Source: DATJUF01 sp035524095 (GTDB taxonomy: Bacteria > Desulfobacterota > Binatia > Binatales > Binataceae). From it: a stretch of 28,218 bases of DNA. Under the pieces are notes generated by a model. That model had not been told where the DNA came from, did no database searches, and was given only the letters and a program-made list of their open reading frames with translations. A program made the translations under genes and the position numbers. The DNA lies in assembly GCA_035524095.1 (NCBI GenBank), contig DATKPK010000104.1, forward strand, positions 1-28,218, in the 5' to 3' direction. Below, in pieces: positions 23,240-28,218 of this stretch; the first letter of the stretch is position 1, and each line of letters begins with the position of its first letter.

Positions 23240-23899
23240 ATGTCTTCCAAAAGCCCAATCATCGCAGCACTCGACTCGCTTACCGCCGAGATGAGCTTGC
23301 TCAAACACCCTTTCTATCAGCAATGGACTGCCGGCACCCTTCCGCTGGCTCGGCTCCGCAACTATGCGGTCCAATATTATCAACACGTCGCCGCTTTCCC
23401 GCGTTATCTGAGCGGCATCCATACACATTGTGAGGATATATCGAGTCGGCAGACGCTCCTCGAGAATCTGATTGACGAAGAGCGCGGCCCCGAAAATCAT
23501 CCCGAGCTATGGCTGCGCTTTGCCGAGGCGCTTGGCGTTACGCGCGCGAGCGTTATGGGCGCTGAAGCGCTGCCTGCTACGCGCGCACTGGTGGATACGT
23601 TCATTAAGATCACACATGACCAGCCGTTGCCGGCCGGGCTCGCCGCACTCTATGCCTATGAGTCACAGATTCCTGCAGTGGCCGAAGCCAAGATTGATGG
23701 GCTTCGCCGCTTTTACGGCATCACTGACTCGGAAGGGTTGCGTTTCTTTGCCGTCCATCGCGAGGCCGACCCGTATCATGCCGAAAGCGTTGCGCAGATG
23801 GTCGAACGTCACAGCCGGAGCTCAGAAGATCAGCGGCTGGCGCTTGAGGCCGGGCGTACTGCTCTCTCAGCCGTATGGTCAATCCTTGACGCAGTGTGA
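23240..23899 (+). CDS. CADD-like heme-oxygenase-fold diiron protein (putative p-aminobenzoate synthase)
   Basis: A 219-residue all-helical TenA/PqqC-fold protein, best read as the CADD family (TIGR04305, folate-related). In Chlamydia CADD makes p-aminobenzoate from its own Tyr with a Lys as nitrogen source, bypassing pabABC. Metal ligands known for CADD occur here at one residue lower number: E80 (or E81) in LIDEER, H87 in NHPELW, E141 in AYESQ, and H173, D177, H180 in VHREADPYH. The tyrosines Y26, Y42 and Y140 and K151 also fall where CADD has Y27, Y43, Y141 and K152. Length is normal. GAGG 9 bases before ATG 23240 supports the start. It is followed by a thioesterase and biotin synthase on the same strand. 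No fol gene is in the window. Confidence 0.8.
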   Translation: MSSKSPIIAALDSLTAEMSLLKHPFYQQWTAGTLPLARLRNYAVQYYQHVAAFPRYLSGIHTHCEDISSRQTLLENLIDEERGPENHPELWLRFAEALGVTRASVMGAEALPATRALVDTFIKITHDQPLPAGLAALYAYESQIPAVAEAKIDGLRRFYGITDSEGLRFFAVHREADPYHAESVAQMVERHSRSSEDQRLALEAGRTALSAVWSILDAV

Positions 23900-23976
23900 T
23901 TTAGCTATTCGCCGCAAAACGTTAAAGATGGTTTGATTCTCATTCCAGTCCGTACGTGGATGACTGACTATCAATC

Positions 23977-24420
23977 ATGAGCGAGCGGTCGCAACGCCTT
24001 TCGCTTGATGATATCAACCGGCTCATCAAGCAGAATCGCGTCAACGATTACTTATCGCCGAATCTTGCGCTCGGTATGCGTCCGCTTGCCTTCGGTGTAG
24101 GCACCTCGCAATGGCTCTGGGATCATCAGCCCCCCGCCGCATTGAATCCGTTCGGTACGATACAGGGTGGCTACATCACTGTGCTGATCGATGAGATGCT
24201 TTCGACTGCTATTGCATCTGTACTCGAAGAGGGCGAATGGGCGATGACCGCTGAGTTCAAAGTCAGCTTTATGCGCGCCCTCACCCCCGGTCCCTGGAAT
24301 GGAGAAGCATGCGTGCGGCGGCGCACCCGCGCTCTCGCCTTTCTCGAAGCGCAGATAACCGATCAAGCTGGAACAGTCGTGGTGACCGCCACTTCGACCT
24401 GGGCGATCGCACGGCGTTAG
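23977..24420 (+). CDS. PaaI-like hotdog-fold thioesterase
   Basis: A 147-residue single hotdog domain. NPFGTIQGGYITVLIDEML (57-75) covers the PaaI/4HBT active-site helix, with Q63-G-G in place of the usual HGG and D72 as the likely general base; N57 fits the conserved Asn of the family. TAEFKVSFMRALTPGPW (91-107) is the following strand pair. It hydrolyses an acyl-CoA or acyl-ACP thioester of unknown acyl type; PaaI relatives prefer phenylacetyl-CoA and similar aromatics. It lies 77 bp after the CADD-like gene and 43 bp before bioB, all on the plus strand, so the three may be one transcript. ATG 23977 has no clear ribosome-binding site, but the next ATG would lose family sequence. Confidence 0.85.
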   Translation: MSERSQRLSLDDINRLIKQNRVNDYLSPNLALGMRPLAFGVGTSQWLWDHQPPAALNPFGTIQGGYITVLIDEMLSTAIASVLEEGEWAMTAEFKVSFMRALTPGPWNGEACVRRRTRALAFLEAQITDQAGTVVVTATSTWAIARR

Positions 24421-24463
24421 TCCCAATCTCGGAGTACAGTTTCAAAAGGTGACGGATAGTTAG

Positions 24464-25540
24464 TTGAGTACCGATAAATTCCCGACTCCTGCCGCGATTA
24501 GATCCGCTTCGATGGAAGCCGTTTTGAAGATAGATCCGGCTGAAGTTGATTTGAATGAACTGGCCGATAAGGTTCTCGCTGACGCTGAACTTTCATTGGG
24601 GCAAGCGCATGCGATCCTCGACTGGCCCGATGATCGCCTCGAAGATTTGCTAGCAGCGACTTTCAAGGTCCGTTCGGCTACTTTCGGACGCCGTGTGAAA
24701 ATTTGCGTGTTGCGCAATGCACAAAGTGGCATCTGCCCGGAAGATTGCCACTATTGCTCGCAGTCACGCATTTCGGATGCCGAGATACCCGTTTATAAGA
24801 TGCAGAGTATCGAGGAACTCGTTGCTGGAGCGCGTGCAGCAGTTGCCAGTGGAGCGCGGCGGTATTGCATGGTGTGTAGCATGCGCGGCCCCGACACCCA
24901 CGCGATAGATCAGCTTGCCACCGCTTGTGAGCGTATCCGGAGTGAATATCCCGAACTGGAATTGTGTTTGTCGCTCGGCCTGCTCGAACAAGAACAGGCA
25001 CGCCGTTTAAAGGCAGCTGGCGCCGGATGGATCAACCATAATCTGAATACGAGCCGCCGCTTCTATCCGGAAATCTGTACTACTCACACGTACGATGATC
25101 GGATTCGCACAATCGAAAACATTCGCTCTGCGGGACTCTCCGTATGCTCCGGGGGAATCATCGGGATGGGCGAAAACGATGACGACATCATCGAACTAGC
25201 CTTTGCCACGCGCCGCCTTCAGGCTGAATCGGTGCCAATCAACTTTCTCCATCCGATTGCCGGAACGCCCTTGGAACACGCTGATCGCCTGACTCCTGAG
25301 CGTTGCCTGAAGACGGCTTGCCTCTTCCGCCTGCTCAATCCACGGAGCGAAGTTCGCGCGGCCGGCGGCCGTGAATTGAATCTTGGCGCGCGCCAAGGAG
25401 ATATCTTCAACGCGGTCAACTCAATTTTCGTTAATGGCTATCTGACCACTTCTGGATGGGGCTACGAAAGCACGCGCACCCTCATCGAACAGTCCGGCTT
25501 CGAGGTTGAGGAAAGCATTCCCAGCGGCTCATCCACATGA
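24464..25540 (+). CDS. bioB: Biotin synthase
   Basis: A 358-residue radical SAM enzyme that inserts sulphur into dethiobiotin, the last step of biotin synthesis. The 4Fe-4S SAM site is C91-x3-C95-x2-C98 (CPEDCHYCSQS). The destroyed 2Fe-2S cluster ligands expected of BioB are seen as C135 in RRYCMV, a Cys in LSVCSGGIIGMGE, and R in AAGGREL. HNLNTSRRFYPEIC and INFLHPIAGTPL match the family. The apparent start is TTG 24464, with AAGGTG 15 bases upstream; ATG 24512 is an alternative that gives 342 residues, closer to the usual length, but has no ribosome-binding site. Other bio genes are not in the window, so it stands alone next to the thioesterase. Confidence 0.95.
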   Translation: MSTDKFPTPAAIRSASMEAVLKIDPAEVDLNELADKVLADAELSLGQAHAILDWPDDRLEDLLAATFKVRSATFGRRVKICVLRNAQSGICPEDCHYCSQSRISDAEIPVYKMQSIEELVAGARAAVASGARRYCMVCSMRGPDTHAIDQLATACERIRSEYPELELCLSLGLLEQEQARRLKAAGAGWINHNLNTSRRFYPEICTTHTYDDRIRTIENIRSAGLSVCSGGIIGMGENDDDIIELAFATRRLQAESVPINFLHPIAGTPLEHADRLTPERCLKTACLFRLLNPRSEVRAAGGRELNLGARQGDIFNAVNSIFVNGYLTTSGWGYESTRTLIEQSGFEVEESIPSGSST

Positions 25541-25605
25541 CCGAGTGAATTGCTGGAGAAAAAGGGGCTGTTGATCGCCTCAGGAGTGCGAAGCCGATAC
25601 CTGAC

Positions 25606-26343
25606 CTACTCGACGCGAACGGGAATCCGCACGTCGAATTCCGAGTCGACCGTCACTCCGCTCTTCATTGCAGGGAAAAAGCGCCATTCCTTCAGGGTAT
25701 CGAGCAATAATTGGTTCAACTGCGGGTTGTTCGTCGGCGTCGTCAGAGCGACTTGAGCCGTCCCATCGCTGGCGACCTTGAAATGAGCGACCGCGACCGT
25801 CGAGATTATCTGCTCGCGCAAGTCGTCAGGGATTACCGGCGTCGGCGCAAAAATCGCCCGCGCCCCGCCGCTATCGCTGCCGGCTCCCGCTCCGCTTCCT
25901 GACCCGCTGCCGCCGGGCACTCCGCCTCCGCCAGCCGATTCCTTCCCCCCAGTGGACGCGGGTGCGCTTGCCGCAGGCGCTTCTTCCTCTTCGCCTTTGG
26001 CTGTGCCATTGATCGACGGCGGTACCACCGATTCAGGCCTTGGTCGGGCTATATGATGCACTGGATGCGGGATTACTGGCCGGTAAATCTTGACGTGCGG
26101 TTTGACTGGCTCGGCCTTGGGTTTGGGAGCTGCTGGGGCGGCAGCAGCCGGACCTCCTTGTAATCCCGCTGGCGGGGGCAACTCGACGATTTGCACTTGT
26201 GTCGGCGCGAGCTCTGGGGGCGGCGGGGAGGTCCGTTCGAGCAGCAGGCCAAAAACCGTCAGGAGCGCGAACCACAGCAAAAGCGCGCTGGGAATAATCC
26301 AGCCGAGGCGCGTCCACGGCTGCTCAAGTGCAGCGGCCGGCAT
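25606..26343 (-). CDS. tonB: Energy transducer TonB
   Basis: A 245-residue protein that carries ion-gradient energy from ExbBD to outer-membrane receptors. One N-terminal helix (LGWIIPSALLLWFALLTVF) is followed by a Pro-rich periplasmic stretch (SPPPPELAP, KPKAEPVKPH, IPHPVHHIARP), an unusual Gly/Ser-rich linker of about 35 residues (GGGGVPGGSGSGSGAGAG and neighbours), and a C-terminal domain of about 70 residues with VAVAHFKVASDGTAQVALTT and TLKEWRFFPAMKSGV, standard for TonB C-domains. ATG 26343 was chosen; AGGG lies 9 bases upstream. GTG 26361 would add six residues. It is last in the receptor-exbB-exbD-tonB order, 34 bp after exbD. Confidence 0.88.
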   Translation of the reverse strand: MPAAALEQPWTRLGWIIPSALLLWFALLTVFGLLLERTSPPPPELAPTQVQIVELPPPAGLQGGPAAAAPAAPKPKAEPVKPHVKIYRPVIPHPVHHIARPRPESVVPPSINGTAKGEEEEAPAASAPASTGGKESAGGGGVPGGSGSGSGAGAGSDSGGARAIFAPTPVIPDDLREQIISTVAVAHFKVASDGTAQVALTTPTNNPQLNQLLLDTLKEWRFFPAMKSGVTVDSEFDVRIPVRVE

Positions 26344-26377
26344 TGTACTTACCCTGGTCACGCTCGCGTTCTGGCTA

Positions 26378-26776
26378 CTAACGCTTTACCGCGATCACAA
26401 AATGCTCGACGCCAGCCCGCCGCGCCTGCAGCATCGACTCGACTACTATGCCTTCGGGCGCGGCACTGTCTGCGTTGACCACCAATCCAGGGTCAGCCGG
26501 ATCGAGCATTGGCTTGAGCGTGAATGCCATCGTCGCCAGATTCACCGGCGTCTTGTCGAGAAAGATCTGACTATCTTTGGTGATAGTCATTGTCACCGGT
26601 TCCTTATGCTCCAGATTGGGAGCGTCGCCTTGCGGAAGATTGACAGTGATCGAGTTGAGGCTTTGCATCGAGAGCGAGGCCAGCATGAACGTGACTAGCA
26701 GAAAGAACATCACGTCGATCATAGGGATGATCTCAATCCGTCCGCGCCGGTATTGCCGCGAGCGCTTGAGTTTCAT
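26378..26776 (-). CDS. exbD: Biopolymer transport protein ExbD
   Basis: A 132-residue inner-membrane protein of the ExbD/TolR family, partner of ExbB in the motor that drives TonB. A basic start (MKLKRSRQYRRGRIEIIPMI) is followed by one helix with the essential Asp (D21 in MIDVMFFLLVTFMLAS). The periplasmic domain follows (VTMTITKDSQIFLDKTPV, GLVVNADSAAPEGIVVESM). The start is ATG 26776, which overlaps the exbB stop in ATGA, indicating translational coupling; a longer frame upstream lies out of phase inside exbB and has no family sequence. Confidence 0.93.
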   Translation of the reverse strand: MKLKRSRQYRRGRIEIIPMIDVMFFLLVTFMLASLSMQSLNSITVNLPQGDAPNLEHKEPVTMTITKDSQIFLDKTPVNLATMAFTLKPMLDPADPGLVVNADSAAPEGIVVESMLQARRAGVEHFVIAVKR

Positions 26777-27459
26777 CGCGCGCGTCCTTCCTTCAGCGCG
26801 ACCCGCGGACTTTCCTCTTCGGCGACATCCTGTTCGTCGAGACGAATATGATCGACCAGGCGCGACCCGAGCCGCTCCATGCGATCCAGCGCATACGACT
26901 GTGTTCGGGCAAAAAGGTTGAAACCGAACAGCGCGAAGATCGCGATAAGCAAGCCCAGCGCCGTCGCGATCAACGCTTGCGCGACGCCTGCAGTTACTTG
27001 CGTTGGCGCCACCAAGCTCGACGCTCCGATCACCTTGAACGACTGCATCATGCCCGTGATCGTTCCCAACAGTCCCATCAGCGGGGCCGCTGTGACCACG
27101 GTTTCGAGCACCCATAGTCCGCGGCCGAGGGTTTTTTCGATTGCACCAGCTTCGTCGCCCGCCCTCGATTCGACCCACCATGCAGGCTTCTGGCGATTCC
27201 TTGCAATCACCTGGAAGAAACGCCGATAGCCATTTGCAGGCGGCAGCATTTCCAGTTGCTTCTCAAGTTCGTCCCACGCGAACTCCCAGGTTTCGACCAG
27301 ATCGACCAGTGTGCGCGGCAAACGGAGCATCCTCATATAGACCACGGCGCGGTCGAGCATAATCGCGATCGCCAGCGCGCCGAGGAACAGCAGCGGATAG
27401 ACCATCGCGCCGCCGAACCTCAGCGCATCCCAAGCTCCTGCTATCTCATGCGTAATCAA
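26773..27459 (-). CDS. exbB: MotA/TolQ/ExbB proton channel protein
   Basis: A 228-residue protein with three membrane helices: about 16-38 (GGAMVYPLLFLGALAIAIML), about 120-150 (VVTAAPLMGLLGTITGMMQS, the conserved ExbB/TolQ block) and about 158-185 (GVAQALIATALGLLIAIFAL, the pore helix with its Thr). It forms the proton-conducting ring around ExbD. The start is TTG 27459, with AGGA 7 bases upstream; no ATG gives a complete first helix. It overlaps exbD by four bases, and the receptor gene ends 104 bp upstream. Confidence 0.92.
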   Translation of the reverse strand: MITHEIAGAWDALRFGGAMVYPLLFLGALAIAIMLDRAVVYMRMLRLPRTLVDLVETWEFAWDELEKQLEMLPPANGYRRFFQVIARNRQKPAWWVESRAGDEAGAIEKTLGRGLWVLETVVTAAPLMGLLGTITGMMQSFKVIGASSLVAPTQVTAGVAQALIATALGLLIAIFALFGFNLFARTQSYALDRMERLGSRLVDHIRLDEQDVAEEESPRVALKEGRAR

Positions 27460-27563
27460 TTGAGTCCTGCTTCATCGTATGTAATTTCCTTTCATCAGCC
27501 ATTAGTCGGTAATCGGCAGCAGTCTATTCAACTGTCTTATCAATGATCATACGCACCCTGCAC

Positions 27564-28218
27564 CTACGGGTTTCCGCTCAGTGCGTGGATTGCCGGTAGC
27601 GGCACCGTGATTCCGCCATAGACCGTCCGGCGCGGACCATAGCCCGGCTGGAATATTCCGATACCCGAACCATCGCGAAGTTCATTGATATTGTCGGTGG
27701 CGTTGATAAGTACTACGCGGGTCTTGACGTCGCCAAGATTAGGTACTTCCCAACCCTTCTCGGCAGCCAGATCAATCTGGAAGTTCTCTCCCAGCTCGTC
27801 GGTATTGGCGAAGCCGGCGCGCAAGCCGCTGCCATAAGTACCATCCATGCTGAATAACCAACTCCGCCATTTATAGGTGATTCCTCCGGAGGAGGTATAC
27901 TGCTGCGTGTGATCGAGGAAAATATAATGTTTATTGATGTAGGCCAGTTCGTCTGGCCCAAAGTTAAACTGGCCGCTGGCAACATCATTGCCCTGTGCGA
28001 CCGAGTAAGTGAAGTTGCCACGCACGGTCAGGTTTTCCCAATTGTAGGTCGCGCTGAATTCTGAACCCCAGATTCGACCACGCGCATAGTTGAACGGCAC
28101 GAAAATCGGCACGAACCCGAATTGGCCTTCATCAATCAGATCCTGAGAGAGACGAAAGTAACCCCTCTCCGTCACGGTCAAATGCCGCCCGAAGTGGTGC
28201 AGCACACCCGCGTCCCAA
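27564..28218 (-). CDS. TonB-dependent outer-membrane receptor, C-terminal part (cut by window edge)
   Basis: The frame is open to base 28218 and ends at TAG 27566-27564, so only the last 217 residues are present; the GTG at 28205 is internal. The sequence is a series of beta-barrel strands of alternating polar and aromatic residues: WGSEFSATYNWENLTVRGNF, FLDHTQQYTSSGGITYKWRS, LFSMDGTYGSGLRAGFANTD, ending VYGGITVPL. FQIDLAAEKGW and VVLINATDN are typical of the end of TonB-dependent receptors. It imports a ligand such as a siderophore, cobalamin, metal chelate or carbohydrate with energy from the exbB-exbD-tonB genes directly downstream. The plug domain and ligand are outside the window. Confidence 0.85.
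   Translation of the reverse strand, partial: WDAGVLHHFGRHLTVTERGYFRLSQDLIDEGQFGFVPIFVPFNYARGRIWGSEFSATYNWENLTVRGNFTYSVAQGNDVASGQFNFGPDELAYINKHYIFLDHTQQYTSSGGITYKWRSWLFSMDGTYGSGLRAGFANTDELGENFQIDLAAEKGWEVPNLGDVKTRVVLINATDNINELRDGSGIGIFQPGYGPRRTVYGGITVPLPAIHALSGNP

Noticed and set aside
26378..27181. 267-residue minus-strand frame containing ExbD
   Set aside because: The first 135 residues come from exbB in the wrong phase and are low-complexity Arg/Gly; the real ExbD start is ATG 26776, overlapping the exbB stop.

Overview
The window is a chromosomal stretch from a Gram-negative bacterium. It carries a TonB/ExbB/ExbD system with an outer-membrane receptor, an outer-membrane-type lipoprotein, a Tat-exported flavoprotein and a periplasmic lytic transglycosylase. 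Codon use favours G/C. The mixture (secreted beta-helix protein, NHL-repeat protein, TIGR03084-type DinB-like protein, SDR, VOC and cupin enzymes, AlgB/KinB-like two-component pair) resembles uncultured soil or sediment lineages such as Binatota/Desulfobacterota relatives. That placement is inference only; no species is recognisable.

Layout. 1-3.0 kb: the end of a secreted beta-helix protein converges on a Tat-signal berberine-bridge-type FAD oxidase. 3.3-5.1 kb: a lytic transglycosylase and an AEC-family transporter whose first 48 codons are in a different frame. 5.4-7.2 kb: two tandem NTF2-like genes, the second frameshifted, then a 13-bp palindrome directly before an XRE/MmyB-type regulator. 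7.3-10.7 kb: a mutarotase, a YafP-like acetyltransferase, a broken second acetyltransferase (internal stop plus frameshift), a family-2 glycosyltransferase, and a small exported cysteine-rich protein overlapping it. 11.2-14.6 kb: an AlgB-like sigma-54-type response regulator overlapping its KinB-like sensor kinase. 14.6-16.1 kb: an NHL-repeat protein and tRNA-Ser(GCU). 16.2-18.3 kb: cupin, SDR and VOC proteins. 18.4-20.1 kb: NudC-type NADH pyrophosphatase and a TIGR03084-like protein, probably co-transcribed. 20.3-22.8 kb: pirin, a ferritin-like protein with a SHOCT-like start, and a DUF3313-like lipoprotein. 22.9-25.5 kb: a 26-residue KdpF-like membrane peptide, a CADD-like diiron protein, a PaaI-like thioesterase and biotin synthase. 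25.6-28.2 kb: TonB-dependent receptor (partial), exbB, exbD and tonB in one minus-strand operon.

The most interesting points are: the CADD homologue, which keeps the metal ligands and the tyrosine and lysine residues linked to self-sacrificing p-aminobenzoate formation; the orphan KdpF-like peptide, which has no kdpABC beside it; and three gene disruptions between 4.9 and 9.4 kb, which suggest either local gene decay or local sequence error. No CRISPR array, insertion sequence, prophage or integrase gene was seen.
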